Shown: positions 35,562-45,552 of the stretch, in pieces | How positions within the stretch are numbered: the first letter of the stretch is position 1 | How the letters are laid out: each line of letters starts with the position of its first letter | DNA from: Sphingopyxis panaciterrulae | GTDB taxonomy: Bacteria > Pseudomonadota > Alphaproteobacteria > Sphingomonadales > Sphingomonadaceae | Assembly: GCF_014199295.1 (NCBI RefSeq) | Contig: NZ_JACIJH010000012.1 | Span: forward strand, 1 to 64,000 | Length of the DNA stretch: 64,000 bases | Direction: 5' to 3' | Translations under genes and position numbers: made by a program | The notes under the pieces: model-generated | What the model was told of the DNA's origin: nothing | What the model saw: the letters and a program-made list of their open reading frames with translations, nothing else | The model's database searches: none

Positions 35562-36479
35562 TCAGATCGGGTCGTAGGGGAAGACATGCGCGGACACTTC
35601 GTCGGCGCGCGCGAAGCTCGGGCGGAAGGCCGGGATCAGTTCGTCGGCGATCGCCTCCGCGGTCCAGCCTTCGAGCTTGGTCATCGAACGCACCGGGCGC
35701 GGTTTTGAGAACAGGACGATCTCGTTCTTGCGCACCGAGAAAATCTGGTTGGTCACATCCCTCGACAGATCCGACGCGAGATAGGCGACGAGCGGCGCGA
35801 TCTTGTCCGCCGACATTTCCTGGATGCGCTTGACGCGCTCCTGTTCGGCGGGCGTCGTCGCGGGGATCGAGGCGGTCATGCGGCTCCACGCGAAGGGCGC
35901 GATGCAGTTCGAGCGCACCCCGACGCGCGCCATGTCGAGCGCGATCGACTGCGACAGCGCGACGACGCCGAGCTTCGCGGCCGAATAATTGGCCTGGCCG
36001 ATATTGCCGATCAGCCCGCTGGTCGAGGTGAAGTGGATGAAGCTGCCCGACTGCTGTTCGCGAAACCAGGGCGTCGCGGCCTTGGAGACATTGAACACGC
36101 CGGTCAGATTGACCTCGATGACGCTCTTCCAATCCTCGTAGCTCATCTTGTGCCAGATGGTGTCGCGCAGGATGCCGGCATTGTTGACGACCGCGTCGAT
36201 GCGGCCGAATTTGGCGACCGCATCCTCGACGATGCTCGCGGCATCCTTCGGATCGGCGACGTTGCCGAAGTTGGCGATGGCCTTGCCGCCCGCAGCGATG
36301 ATGTCGGCCGCGGTCGTTTCGGCCGGAGCGGCGTCGCCGCCGTCGCCCGCCTGCGCGACGCCGGGGTCGTTGACCACGACGGCGGCCCCCTGCGCCGCGC
36401 AGTGCAGCGCCAGTTCGCGGCCGATCCCGCGCCCCGCGCCGGTAATCGCCACCACCTTGCCGTCCAGACAGCCGCTCAT
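35562..36479 (-). CDS. Short-chain dehydrogenase/reductase (HSD17B4-like)
   Basis: A 305-residue NAD(P)-dependent SDR. The cofactor motif is [11 protein letters not shown] (14-24), the structural motif NNAG, the catalytic Ser lies in [10 protein letters not shown] and YSAAK holds the catalytic Tyr and Lys. The long loop after beta-2 ([18 protein letters not shown]) resembles peroxisomal multifunctional 3-hydroxyacyl-CoA dehydrogenases. It probably oxidises the 3-hydroxy intermediate in the acyl-CoA pathway encoded around it. First gene of the minus-strand block and divergent from the IclR gene. Confidence 0.9.
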   Translation of the reverse strand: MSGCLDGKVVAITGAGRGIGRELALHCAAQGAAVVVNDPGVAQAGDGGDAAPAETTAADIIAAGGKAIANFGNVADPKDAASIVEDAVAKFGRIDAVVNNAGILRDTIWHKMSYEDWKSVIEVNLTGVFNVSKAATPWFREQQSGSFIHFTSTSGLIGNIGQANYSAAKLGVVALSQSIALDMARVGVRSNCIAPFAWSRMTASIPATTPAEQERVKRIQEMSADKIAPLVAYLASDLSRDVTNQIFSVRKNEIVLFSKPRPVRSMTKLEGWTAEAIADELIPAFRPSFARADEVSAHVFPYDPI

Positions 36480-36533
36480 GCCGATCTCCCTGCCGATTCG
36501 CGTCGATAGCGCGATAGGACTCTCGCCGCATTA

Positions 36534-36570
36534 TTTCAACATTGAGAATTGCTTTTTCATCATGTTGAAA
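36534..36570. promoter_or_regulatory. Candidate IclR operator (9-bp inverted repeat)
   Basis: tttcaacat (36534-36542) and atgttgaaa (36562-36570) are perfect inverted repeats 19 bp apart, in the 104-bp gap between the SDR gene and the IclR gene. The patch is AT-rich in a GC-rich genome. The right arm ends 13 bp before the regulator's ATG, consistent with autoregulation. Confidence 0.5.
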
Positions 36571-36583
36571 ATATCAGGAGGTC

Positions 36584-37315
36584 ATGACAGGCCCGGTCCG
36601 TTCCGTTTCGCAATCCTTCGCCATTCTGCGCCTGCTTGCCGAAGCGGGGACGCTGACACTGTCCGACATCGGGCGGACCGTGGGGCTCAGCCCGTCGAGT
36701 TGTCTCAATCTTCTCAAGACACTGGTCGGCGAAGGCGCGGTCGAGCGCGACGCGCGCACCAAATATTACCGGCTGGCGCCCGCCTGGCAGGCGGTGGAGG
36801 TGTTGCGCACCGATGCCGCAGCGCGCTTCATCGAGCGCGCGCAGCCGCACATGGCGCGGTTTGCGCAGCAAAGCGAGGCCGCAATGGGTCTCTGGAAGAT
36901 CGTGTCGCGCGACCGTATCCAGCTCACGGCGCGCGCCGAAAGCGATGCCGCGACCCGGCTGAGTCTCGCGGACGATCAGCGGCAACCGCTGGGCGGCGGC
37001 GCCGCGGGCCGCGCCATCGCCGCGGCGCAGGGGGCCGGCGAAGCCGAGCTCGCGCGTCGCTTCGCGCTTGTGCGGTGGCTGACCGATTTGCCTTTCGACA
37101 CCTATGCCCGGCAGGTGAGCGATGCGGCCGCAAAGGGCTTCGCGGTCGACCGGGGCGACACGCATCGCGGGGTCTGTACCGTCGCGGTCGGCATCGCCGA
37201 TATCGCTCCCGGCTTCGCCCTGTCGGCCTCGATCGTCATGGGGTCGCGCAGCGAAGCCGAAATCGATGCGCTGGGGGCCGGGATGATTGCGCTTCGGGAC
37301 GAGTTGAAGCTGTAA
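36584..37315 (+). CDS. IclR-family transcriptional regulator
   Basis: A 243-residue regulator with an N-terminal winged helix (about 5-65; [35 protein letters not shown]) and a C-terminal IclR effector domain (about 80-240; [33 protein letters not shown]). It is divergent from the SDR/acyl-CoA dehydrogenase block, with a palindrome in the shared gap. It probably represses or activates that block in response to a pathway acid or CoA ester. Confidence 0.9.
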   Translation: MTGPVRSVSQSFAILRLLAEAGTLTLSDIGRTVGLSPSSCLNLLKTLVGEGAVERDARTKYYRLAPAWQAVEVLRTDAAARFIERAQPHMARFAQQSEAAMGLWKIVSRDRIQLTARAESDAATRLSLADDQRQPLGGGAAGRAIAAAQGAGEAELARRFALVRWLTDLPFDTYARQVSDAAAKGFAVDRGDTHRGVCTVAVGIADIAPGFALSASIVMGSRSEAEIDALGAGMIALRDELKL

Positions 37316-37398
37316 CACGCCAAGCCAATGTTTCTTGTTTCGCCCGACCAGTCATGTCAGGGCGCAGCCGCAAGGCGAACGGTCGTTCGGGAGACGGG

Positions 37399-38625
37399 AT
37401 GATGCAATTCGACGTGGTAATCGTGGGTGGGGGCCATGGCGGCGCGCAGGTTGCGGTGATGCTGCGCACGCAGAAGTTCGAGGGCAGCATCGCGATCGTC
37501 GGCGACGAGCCCGAACTGCCCTATGAGCGCCCGCCCTTGTCGAAGGAATATTTCGCGGGCGAGAAGGAGTTCGAGCGCATCCAGCTTCGTCCCGCCAGAT
37601 ATTGGGACGAGCGCGAGGTGACGATGCTGCTCGGCAAGCGCGTCGTCTCGGTCGATCCGGCCGCGCACAGCGTCACGACCGGCGACGGCGAGACGATCGG
37701 TTACGGCAAGCTCGTCTGGGCGACCGGCGGAACCCCCCGGATGCTGCCGATCCCCGGCGGCGACCTGCCCGGCGTGCAGGGGGTGCGCACGCGTGCCGAC
37801 GCCGATGCGATGAAGGCCGCCTCTGAAACCGCGAAGCAGATCGTGGTGATCGGCGGCGGCTATATCGGGCTCGAGGCGGCGGCCGTGCTGACCAAGGCGG
37901 GCAAGAAGGTCGTGCTCTTGGAAGCGCTCGACCGCGTGCTCGCGCGCGTCGCGGGCGAGGATCTGTCGCGCTTCTATGAGAAGGAGCACCGCGAGCATGG
38001 CGTCGACCTGCGGCTCGGCGTTTCGGTCGCGGCGATCGAGGGCGCGGATCGGGTGACGGGCGTGCGGCTGGCGGACGGCGAGGTCATTTCCGCCGATCTG
38101 GTCATCGTGGGCATCGGTATCGTCCCCGCGGTCGAACCGCTGATCGCAGCGGGCGCCGAGGGCGGCAACGGCGTGCTGGTCGACCGGCACTGCAAGACGA
38201 GCCTGCCCGACGTCTATGCAATCGGAGACTGCGCCGCGCACGAGAATGCCTTTGCCGAGGGCGCGTGCATCCGGCTCGAATCGGTACAGAACGCCAACGA
38301 TCAGGCCAATGTCGTCGCGAAGGGCATCGTCGGGGACGAAGCGCCCTACCATGCCATCCCCTGGTTCTGGTCGAACCAGTATGACCTCAAGCTCCAGACC
38401 GCCGGCCTGTCGACCGGGCACGATCAGACCGTGGTGCGCGGCGACATCGCCAGCCGCAGCTTCTCCATCGTCTATCTGAAGGCGGGACGAGTGATCGCGC
38501 TCGACTGCGTCAATGCGACCAAGGATTATGTCCAGGGCCGCATGATCGTCACCGCCGGGTTGATCGCGACAGCGGAACAGCTCGCCGACACCGAGACGCC
38601 GCTGAAAACGCTGTTGCCGGCCTAG
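37399..38625 (+). CDS. FAD-dependent ferredoxin reductase
   Basis: A 408-residue NAD(P)H:ferredoxin/rhodocoxin reductase-type flavoprotein. The FAD motif is [13 protein letters not shown] (6-18), [11 protein letters not shown] follows, the NAD motif is [16 protein letters not shown] (about 150-165), and [10 protein letters not shown] is the second FAD contact. Such enzymes pass electrons to a [2Fe-2S] ferredoxin that serves a P450 or oxygenase. No ferredoxin gene is adjacent. The downstream gene on the other strand shares its stop (CTAG at 38622-38625). Confidence 0.93.
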   Translation: MMQFDVVIVGGGHGGAQVAVMLRTQKFEGSIAIVGDEPELPYERPPLSKEYFAGEKEFERIQLRPARYWDEREVTMLLGKRVVSVDPAAHSVTTGDGETIGYGKLVWATGGTPRMLPIPGGDLPGVQGVRTRADADAMKAASETAKQIVVIGGGYIGLEAAAVLTKAGKKVVLLEALDRVLARVAGEDLSRFYEKEHREHGVDLRLGVSVAAIEGADRVTGVRLADGEVISADLVIVGIGIVPAVEPLIAAGAEGGNGVLVDRHCKTSLPDVYAIGDCAAHENAFAEGACIRLESVQNANDQANVVAKGIVGDEAPYHAIPWFWSNQYDLKLQTAGLSTGHDQTVVRGDIASRSFSIVYLKAGRVIALDCVNATKDYVQGRMIVTAGLIATAEQLADTETPLKTLLPA

Positions 38626-39254
38626 GTCGGCGGCAGAGCCGGATCGGCAGGCGCGTCGCCGAGCGCCTTTTTCAGCGTCGCCTTGATATTGCGCAGCAGC
38701 CGGCGCAGCGCGACGATCACGATCACCGCGGCGATCGCCAGCAGGATCGCAATCGCGATCGCCAGCGGCGGAAAAGCGATGGCCAGCGCGAGCAGGCCGC
38801 CGGTCGCGACATCCTCGCCGGTCGAGACCACCGCATTGCTGTAGGGCTCTGGGCTGACGTTGACGACCGCGCGCGTCGTCGCCTTGGCGCCGTGGCTGAG
38901 CAAGGCGCCGCCGCCGCCGAGCAGGAAGGCGGTGACCTGCCAGGCCGGGTCGGAACTGTCGACGAGCGCGAGCGCGAGCAGCGCGCCGCCGAGCGGGCGG
39001 ACGATGCTGTGGATGCCGTCCCAGATCGAATCGACCCAGGCGACCTTGTCGGCGAAGAATTCGGCGAGCGTGCCGAGCGCGGCGACGCCGAGGATCCAGG
39101 GGCTCGCCAGTATCTGCAGCGCCTGCAGATGCTCGGGCAGCGGCAGCCAGCCGAATCGCATCGCGACGCCCGTCGCCAAAATGGTGAGGTAGAGCCGCCA
39201 CCCCGCGAGCAGGCTCAGGCTGCCCGCAACCCCCAAAATCTCGACGATACCCAT
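38622..39254 (-). CDS. DUF4126 membrane protein
   Basis: A 210-residue protein with about five hydrophobic segments. [51 protein letters not shown] and the [19 protein letters not shown] motif match DUF4126. Function unknown; it is predicted to sit in the inner membrane. ATG at 39254 directly precedes the conserved start. Its TAG stop overlaps the ferredoxin reductase stop on the opposite strand. Confidence 0.85.
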   Translation of the reverse strand: MGIVEILGVAGSLSLLAGWRLYLTILATGVAMRFGWLPLPEHLQALQILASPWILGVAALGTLAEFFADKVAWVDSIWDGIHSIVRPLGGALLALALVDSSDPAWQVTAFLLGGGGALLSHGAKATTRAVVNVSPEPYSNAVVSTGEDVATGGLLALAIAFPPLAIAIAILLAIAAVIVIVALRRLLRNIKATLKKALGDAPADPALPPT

Positions 39255-39355
39255 GGGTTGCTCCCGGCCGTTTTCGGTCGGCGCATCTTGCCCCGCGCGT
39301 GCGCCGTCCGCAATGGCCGGATGACAAGCCGCCGCCGGCTGGGTATCGCGGGGGC

Positions 39356-40153
39356 ATGACCGACCCCAATGCATCGTCGTCCGCGCCCGCGGCGGCCCCC
39401 GAAGGCGCCATTCCCGCCGCGACGCTGGTGATCATGCGGCCCGCGCCGGGTGGCGGTCCCGACGAGATATTGATGGTCAAGCGTTCGGCGGCCATGGTCT
39501 TCGCGGCGGGCGCGGTGGTGTTTCCCGGCGGCCGGATCGATCCGGACGATCATGTCGTCGCGGCGCGGCACGGCTTTGCGGAGGACGATATCGATGGCGC
39601 GGCGCGCGTCGCGGCGCTGCGCGAGACGCTCGAGGAGACGGGGTTGGCGGTCGGCTGGCCGACGCTGGCCGAAACCGACGCCGAAACGGTGCGCCGCGCG
39701 CTTCTGGAAGGGCAGTTGCTGTCGGAGATTCTGAGCGGGCGAGGCGAACGGCTGGAACTCGATGCGCTGCTTCCCTTTGCGCGCTGGTGCCCGAACTTCA
39801 AGGAAACCCGCACCTTCGATACGCGATTCTATGCGGCTTCGGCGCCGACGCATCGCCACGAACTCACGGTCGAGGCCGCCGAGCACAGCCATATTTTCTG
39901 GGCGAGCGCGCAAGCGACCCTCGCCATGGCCGATCGCGGCGAGGTGTCGATCATCTTTCCGACCCGCCGAAATCTCGAACGTCTGGCGCAGGCCGATGAT
40001 TTCGCCGCATTTTCGGCGCATGCTGCCGCCTATCCTGTCGATCTGGTGACACCGTGGATCGAAACGCGGGAGGGGGCATCGCATCTCTGCATTCCCGGAC
40101 ATCTGGGCTATCCGGTTACATCCGAGCCGTTCGAGCATGTTCGCCGCGGGTAA
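39356..40153 (+). CDS. Nudix hydrolase, NUDT19-like (CoA diphosphatase type)
   Basis: A 265-residue Nudix protein. The start of the Nudix region (FPGGRIDPDDH) and the REXXEEXG part (ALRETLEETGLA) are split by a longer insert (VVAARHGFAEDDIDGAARVA), as in the eukaryotic NUDT19 group. That insert separates it from typical 23-residue Nudix boxes. The family hydrolyses CoA and acyl-CoAs to phosphopantetheine products. The ATG at 39356 is preferred over an upstream in-frame codon because MTDPNA leads directly into the fold. Confidence 0.88.
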   Translation: MTDPNASSSAPAAAPEGAIPAATLVIMRPAPGGGPDEILMVKRSAAMVFAAGAVVFPGGRIDPDDHVVAARHGFAEDDIDGAARVAALRETLEETGLAVGWPTLAETDAETVRRALLEGQLLSEILSGRGERLELDALLPFARWCPNFKETRTFDTRFYAASAPTHRHELTVEAAEHSHIFWASAQATLAMADRGEVSIIFPTRRNLERLAQADDFAAFSAHAAAYPVDLVTPWIETREGASHLCIPGHLGYPVTSEPFEHVRRG

Positions 40154-40329
40154 ACCAATGCCAAAATGGCGCTTTTTGTCGGTTAAGCAAATCGATAGGA
40201 ATCGCCGTTAGCGGACAAAAGGCATTGCAATTACCGGCGCCTGTGCCTAAAGACGTCAATGCCGAAGACGGTCGGGGCAACATTCTCCGGGCGATTCGAA
40301 AATATCTAAAGTACCAGTGGATGGAGAAA

Positions 40330-40572
40330 ATGATGAATCTGCTCACCAAAGCTGCGGTCTCTCTCGCCGCGACCTCGATGATTGCGGCGCCGGTTGCGGC
40401 CTCTGCCGCGACCGCGTTCGACGGTGCGCGCTCGACCTCGGCCGTTTCGAAGAAGAATGGCCTCGAAGGCGGTTCGAGCTGGATCATCGCTGTTCTCGCC
40501 GTTGCGGCGATCATCGGCGGTATCATCATCGCGGCCGACAACGACAGCGACACGCCGACCAGCCCGGCCTAA
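40330..40572 (+). CDS. Small exported or membrane protein, unknown function
   Basis: An 80-residue protein with a signal-peptide-like start (LLTKAAVSLAATSMIAAPVAASA), a short polar region and one strong hydrophobic segment (WIIAVLAVAAIIGGIIIAA) before an acidic tail (DNDSDTPTSPA). Three in-frame ATGs lie at 40321, 40330 and 40333; the purine run ggagaaa suits 40330 or 40333. I do not recognise a family. A strong hairpin follows the gene. Confidence 0.75.
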   Translation: MMNLLTKAAVSLAATSMIAAPVAASAATAFDGARSTSAVSKKNGLEGGSSWIIAVLAVAAIIGGIIIAADNDSDTPTSPA

Positions 40573-40594
40573 GCCCCGCTTCGGTTCAAGTTAG

Positions 40595-40634
40595 TGCAAA
40601 GGGTTCCGGACATTGTCCGGGACCCTTTGTGCAT
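40595..40634 (+). terminator. Strong hairpin after the small membrane protein gene
   Basis: Near-perfect inverted repeat (tgcaaagggttccggac / gtccgggaccctttgtgca) 22 bp downstream of the stop. The 3' flank is tttcggg, not a long T-run. It may terminate both this gene and the convergent nitrilase-family gene. Confidence 0.65.
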
Positions 40635-40739
40635 TTCGGGCTCCGTGAATTGCGAATGGCGTTCGCAGGATTGGAAGCCCGCCCGTTGATCGGGGAAAGT
40701 CGGCCGTCGAAACCGATGGCGTGCCGGGGCGCTGCCGAA

Positions 40740-41588
40740 TTACAACGCGATGTTGCGGATCGACCGTGACGTTGCGAGCGGTATCGCCTGTCGGGCGTGC
40801 TCGACGGCGCTGATATCCACCGGCGCCAGGGCAATGCGATAGAGGGCATCGCGCGGTTCGTCCGCGATTTCGGCGATGGGCGCGCCCCATGGATCGACCG
40901 CAAGGCTGTGGCCATAGGTTGCGCGCCCGTCGGCATGGGTGCCGGCCTGCGCGGCTGCAAGGACGAAGCAGCCGGTCTCGACCGCCCGCGCGCGCAACAG
41001 GAGGTGCCAATGCGCCGCGCCGGTGGAGACCGTGAACGCGGCGGGAATCGCGAGCAGGGTCGCGCCGCGATCGACCAGCGCCCGATAGAGTTCGGGAAAG
41101 CGCAGGTCGTAGCAAATGCTGAGCCCCAGGCGGCCGAGCGGCGTATCGACCACTGACAGCGCGTCGCCGCCTGCGAAGGCCGCCGATTCGCGCCAGTTTT
41201 CGCCCGAGGGCAGCGTGACGTCGAACATGTGAATCTTGTCGTAGCGGGCGCGGATGCTGCCGTCGGCGGCGACGACATGGCTGCGGTTGACCCGCCGCGC
41301 GCCATCCTCGGCGAGCAGCGGCATCGAGCCCGAATGAATCCACAGGCCGTGGCGCCGCGCCATTTCCTGCAGCCGCGCCGGCCAGGGGCTGTCGGCCTCA
41401 CGCACGATATGGGCGGCCGACCGGCCCCGGTCGCGATCGAGAAGCAGCGACATTTCGGGAAAGAAGGCCATGACCGCGCCGCCCGCCGCGGCTTCGGCGA
41501 GCGCGGTATCCATCGTCGCCAGATTGACCTCGGGATCGATGCCGCTGGTCATCTGGACCAGCGCGGCGCGGGTTGGGGAAGTATCCAT
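40740..41588 (-). CDS. Carbon-nitrogen hydrolase, Nit2/omega-amidase-like
   Basis: A 282-residue nitrilase-superfamily amidase with the full catalytic triad: Glu45 (FFPEMS), Lys118 (YDKIHMFDV) and Cys159 (SICYDLRFPELYR). The KIHMFDV and CYDLRFPELYR motifs are closest to Nit1/Nit2-type proteins. Those hydrolyse deaminated glutathione or alpha-ketoglutaramate. It is cytoplasmic, and divergent from the M16 peptidase gene. Confidence 0.9.
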   Translation of the reverse strand: MDTSPTRAALVQMTSGIDPEVNLATMDTALAEAAAGGAVMAFFPEMSLLLDRDRGRSAAHIVREADSPWPARLQEMARRHGLWIHSGSMPLLAEDGARRVNRSHVVAADGSIRARYDKIHMFDVTLPSGENWRESAAFAGGDALSVVDTPLGRLGLSICYDLRFPELYRALVDRGATLLAIPAAFTVSTGAAHWHLLLRARAVETGCFVLAAAQAGTHADGRATYGHSLAVDPWGAPIAEIADEPRDALYRIALAPVDISAVEHARQAIPLATSRSIRNIAL

Positions 41589-41675
41589 GATTTTTGGTTA
41601 GGACGAGCGGAGAGCGGGGGCAAGCGGAGCGACGGTTCAGTGGCCAGCAAGCTTGGAAGGCGATAAGGAGACGCG

Positions 41676-44618
41676 ATGCGTCCTTTCCCCCCGCCAAATG
41701 CGCGCCGCGCCGGCTTCTCGATCCTGTCCATGCTGGCCGCCGCGATGCTGCTGGCCCTGCCCACCGCCGCGCCGGCCCAACCGCAAATAGCTCCCCCAGC
41801 CGCGCCACCGAGCGCGGCCGAGGACAATTGGCTCTATGCCGGCAGCGACATTCCGCGCGACCTCGCCTGGCAGTTCGGCGAGCTGCCGAATGGGCTGCGC
41901 TATGCGGTGCGCAACAATGGCGTGCCGCCGGGGCAGGTGTCGATCCGGGTGCGGATGGACGTCGGCTCGATGTTCGAAACCGAAAAGGAGCGCGGCTTTG
42001 CCCACCTGCTCGAGCACCTGACCTTTCGCGGTTCCGAACATATTCCGGATGGCGAGGCGAAGCGCATCTGGCAGCGTTTCGGCGTGACTTTCGGCAGCGA
42101 TTCGAACGCGCAGACGACACCGACCCAGACCGTCTATCAGCTCGACCTGCCGAGCGTGACGCCGGCCAATCTCGACGAAAGCATGAAATTGCTGGCGGGC
42201 ATGATGCGCGAACCGCGCATTTCGGACGCCGCGGTCGATGCCGAACGCGGCGTCGTTCTCGCCGAATTGCGCGAATCCAACGGCCCCCAAAAACGGATCG
42301 CCGACGCGACGACCGAGCATTTGTTCGCCGGCCAGTTGCTCGGCGACCGCTCGCCGATTGGAACGATCGCGTCGCTGAATGCGGCGCGTGCGTCGGCGGT
42401 GCAGGCGTTTCACAATCGTTGGTATCGGCCCGACCGCGCGGTGGTGGTCATCGTCGGCGACGGTGATCCCGCGGAATTCGTACGGCTGATCCGCACCTAT
42501 TTCGGCGATTGGAAAGCGACGGGCGCCAATCCCGCGGAGCCCGATTTCGGCAAGCCCGATCCCAAGGCACCCGTAACGCGGGTGATCGTCGAGCCGAACC
42601 AGCCGCTGTCGCTGACGCTGGCGACGATCCGGCCGTGGATCAAGCGCCTGGACACGGTCGAGAACACGCGGCGGCTCTATCTCGAGTTCCTCGCCATCGC
42701 GCTCGTCAACCGGCGGCTCGAATATCGCGCCCGTGCCGGCGGCTCCTATCTGGTCGCGACGGTGCAGCAGGATTATCTGAGCCGCAGCGTCGACATGACG
42801 ACGACGCAGATCGTGCCGCTCTCCGACTGGAAGACGGCGTTGGCCGATGTCCGCGGCGTGATCGCCGACGCGATCCAGACGCCGCCATCGCAGGCCGATA
42901 TCGACCGCGAAGCCAACGAGATACAGACCTTCCTTCAAAAGGAGCTGGAGAATGCGCGCAACGAGCCGGGCGCGCGGCTGGCCGACGATCTGGTGCGCGC
43001 GGTCGACATCCACGAAACGGTGACGAGCCCGCAGGGCCAGGTTGACATGTTCAAGGCGATCCGCGCCTCGGCGACGCCCGAGGTGATGCTGAAGATCAGC
43101 CGCGCGATCTTCAGCGGCCCGGTCACCCGTCTCGTCCTCACCACGCCGAAGCCGATCCCGGGCGGCGACGGTGCGCTGCTCGCCGCGCTCGCGCGGCCAG
43201 CAACGATTCAGGACGACCGGCTGGCCGCGGTCGATGCCGATTTCAGCCAGCTACCGAAGTTCGGCGCGCCGGGGACGATCGTGTCGCAGACGGCGTTGCC
43301 CGGACTGCGCGCCGAGCGGATCGAATTCGCCAATGGCGTAACCGCGCTCGTATCGAACAACACGGTCGAGCCGGGCAAGGTGCGGGTCAATGTCCGCTTC
43401 GGGACCGGCAACCGCAGCGTCGGCGCCGACGAGTCCAATCTGCTGTGGACGGGCGACTATGCACTGGTGGCGAGCGGCATCGGTCCCTGGGGTCAGTCGG
43501 GGATCGACCAGATCACCAATGGCCGGCAGATCGAGCTGAATTTCGCCATCGACGACGATGCGTTCGAGCTGGCGGCGGAGAGCCGTCCCGCCGATCTGGC
43601 CGATCAACTCAAGCTGATCGCGGGCAAGCTGGCCTTTCCGCGCTGGGACGCGGCGCCGGTCGAGCGATTGCGCGTCGGCCTGCTCACCGGTTACGACCTC
43701 AATGACGCGACCCCCAATGCGGTCCTCGAGCGCAATCTGGAGGGCTGGCTGACGGGCGGCGATACGCGCTGGGCGCCCCCCGACCGGTCGGCGATCGAGG
43801 CGCTGACCCCGGCGGCCTTCAAGGCCTTCTGGGCGCCGCGCCTTGCCAGCGGCCCGATCGAGGTGGAGATTTTCGGCGATCTGTCGACTGTCGACTATCG
43901 CACGATCCTGACCAATACTTTTGGCGCGTTGGCGCCTCGCAAGCCGATATCGCCGCCGGACGGGCAGCGCGTCGGCTTTGCGAAGCATCGGGCAACGCCA
44001 GAGGTTGCCTTTCATAGCGGGGAAAAAGGGCAGGCCGCGGCGATGATGGCCTGGCCGACGAGCGGCGGGCGCGCCGCGTCGCGCGATCAGCGCGCGCTCG
44101 ACGTGCTCGCGGCGATCTTCAATGACCGGTTGTTCGATCGCCTGCGCGCGGCCGACGGCGCAAGCTATGGCCCGATGGTCGAGAGTCACTGGCCGACCGG
44201 CTTCGAGGGCAGTGGCGGCTATCTGCTCGCGGGCAGCCTGCTCGCGCCGAAGGATGTCGATCGTTTCTATGCGATCGCGCGCGATATCGCCGCCGACCTG
44301 GTCGCGCATCCGGTGACCGCCGACGAACTGGCGCGCAACGCGGGGCCGATCCGCGAGCAGGTGGCGCGCGCGTCGACCGGCAATGTCTATTGGATGTTCC
44401 TGCTCGAAGGTGCGACGCAGGACCCGCGGGTCACGGCGGCGGCGCTGTCGATCCAGAGCGATATTTCGGCGGTCACCGCCGCCGATATCCAGCGGCTCGC
44501 GGCGCAATATCTGAAGCCCGAGCGGCAATGGTCGCTGGCGGTCCTGCCGAAGGGGATGACGCTGGCGGAGGCTTCGGCGCTGGGCAAGGCGTCGGCCTCC
44601 GCCGTTGGTGGGCGGTAG
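41676..44618 (+). CDS. M16-family zinc metallopeptidase
   Basis: A 980-residue periplasmic peptidase with a signal peptide (about 10-36, LSMLAAAMLLALPTAAPAQ). The inverted zinc motif HLLEH is at 110-114, with the third ligand Glu in ERGVVLAELRE about 77 residues on. The second, inactive M16 half runs from about residue 540 (RIEFANGVTALVSNNTVEPGKVRVNV). This two-halved form is about twice the size of single-domain M16 enzymes. It likely degrades exported or signal peptides. An aaggag site precedes the ATG. Confidence 0.93.
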   Translation: MRPFPPPNARRAGFSILSMLAAAMLLALPTAAPAQPQIAPPAAPPSAAEDNWLYAGSDIPRDLAWQFGELPNGLRYAVRNNGVPPGQVSIRVRMDVGSMFETEKERGFAHLLEHLTFRGSEHIPDGEAKRIWQRFGVTFGSDSNAQTTPTQTVYQLDLPSVTPANLDESMKLLAGMMREPRISDAAVDAERGVVLAELRESNGPQKRIADATTEHLFAGQLLGDRSPIGTIASLNAARASAVQAFHNRWYRPDRAVVVIVGDGDPAEFVRLIRTYFGDWKATGANPAEPDFGKPDPKAPVTRVIVEPNQPLSLTLATIRPWIKRLDTVENTRRLYLEFLAIALVNRRLEYRARAGGSYLVATVQQDYLSRSVDMTTTQIVPLSDWKTALADVRGVIADAIQTPPSQADIDREANEIQTFLQKELENARNEPGARLADDLVRAVDIHETVTSPQGQVDMFKAIRASATPEVMLKISRAIFSGPVTRLVLTTPKPIPGGDGALLAALARPATIQDDRLAAVDADFSQLPKFGAPGTIVSQTALPGLRAERIEFANGVTALVSNNTVEPGKVRVNVRFGTGNRSVGADESNLLWTGDYALVASGIGPWGQSGIDQITNGRQIELNFAIDDDAFELAAESRPADLADQLKLIAGKLAFPRWDAAPVERLRVGLLTGYDLNDATPNAVLERNLEGWLTGGDTRWAPPDRSAIEALTPAAFKAFWAPRLASGPIEVEIFGDLSTVDYRTILTNTFGALAPRKPISPPDGQRVGFAKHRATPEVAFHSGEKGQAAAMMAWPTSGGRAASRDQRALDVLAAIFNDRLFDRLRAADGASYGPMVESHWPTGFEGSGGYLLAGSLLAPKDVDRFYAIARDIAADLVAHPVTADELARNAGPIREQVARASTGNVYWMFLLEGATQDPRVTAAALSIQSDISAVTAADIQRLAAQYLKPERQWSLAVLPKGMTLAEASALGKASASAVGGR

Positions 44619-44621
44619 GGG

Positions 44622-45548
44622 TCAGAGCCGCAGGCCCGTGGTTTCGGGAAGGCCGGCCATGATGTTGAGGTTCTGGACGCAGGCGCCGCTCGCGCCCTTG
44701 CCGAGATTGTCGAGCCGGGCGACGAGGCGGGCCTGGCTGGCGTCGGCATTGGCGAAGACGAACAGTTCCAGCCGGTCGCTGCCGGCGTCCGAGCCGCGCA
44801 GCAGCATTTCCCCGTCGGCGGGCGGCTCGCCCATCGCAACGACGGCGCTGCCGGCATAGTGATCGGCGAGCGCGGCGCGCATCGCCTCGGGCGTTCCGGT
44901 GCCGGGTATCGCCGCGAGCGGCAGCGGCACTTCGACCACCATGCCGCGATGCGCCGGGATCACCGCGGGCGAGAAGAGCGGGGCGGTGGTCAGGCCGCAG
45001 CGCGCCTGCATTTCGGGCACATGCTTGTGGCCGAGCGTCAGGGCATAGCCGCGCCATGCGATATCGCGGTCGGCCTCAAACCGCTCGATCAGCGCCTTGC
45101 CGCCGCCCGAATAGCCGCTGACCGCATGGCAGACATAGGCCCAGTCGGCGGGGAGCAGTCCGGCGCGGACGAGCGGTGCGACGAGCGCGATGAAACCGGT
45201 CGAATAGCAGCCGGGGTTGGAGACGCGCGCCGCCCCGGCGACTGCGTCATGCCCGCTGACCTCGGGAAAGCCGTAGACCCAGCCCGGCGCGACGCGATGC
45301 GCGGTCGAGGCGTCGATCACGCGCGTCCGGTCGTTGTCGATCATCGCCACCGCCTCGCGCGCTGCCTCGTCGGGCAGGCAGAGGATGACGAAATCGGCGT
45401 CGTTGAGCGCTTCGGCGCGCCGCGCGGCGCTCTTGCGCTCGGCGTCGGGAAGGGTGACGAGCGCGAACTCGCTGCGCCCGGCGAGCCGTTCGGCGATTTC
45501 GAGGCCCGTGGTTCCGGCCGCTCCGTCGATGAAAACCTTGTGTGTCAT
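44622..45548 (-). CDS. argC: N-acetyl-gamma-glutamyl-phosphate reductase (short type)
   Basis: A 308-residue ArgC of the short (type 2) class. It reduces N-acetylglutamyl-phosphate to the semialdehyde in arginine synthesis. The NADP motif is FIDGAAGTTGLEIAERL and the catalytic Cys is Cys114 in SNPGCYSTGF. HAVSGYSGGGK, GHKHVPEM and PAHRGMVVEVPL are also typical. It lies convergent to the M16 gene with only 3 bp between stops, and downstream of the NlpC/P60 gene. Confidence 0.95.
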   Translation of the reverse strand: MTHKVFIDGAAGTTGLEIAERLAGRSEFALVTLPDAERKSAARRAEALNDADFVILCLPDEAAREAVAMIDNDRTRVIDASTAHRVAPGWVYGFPEVSGHDAVAGAARVSNPGCYSTGFIALVAPLVRAGLLPADWAYVCHAVSGYSGGGKALIERFEADRDIAWRGYALTLGHKHVPEMQARCGLTTAPLFSPAVIPAHRGMVVEVPLPLAAIPGTGTPEAMRAALADHYAGSAVVAMGEPPADGEMLLRGSDAGSDRLELFVFANADASQARLVARLDNLGKGASGACVQNLNIMAGLPETTGLRL

Positions 45549-45552
45549 AGCT

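Noticed and set aside
36148..37398. N-terminal extension of the ferredoxin reductase
   Set aside because: It overlaps the IclR gene in another frame. The FAD motif begins five residues after the ATG at 37399, so no extension is needed.
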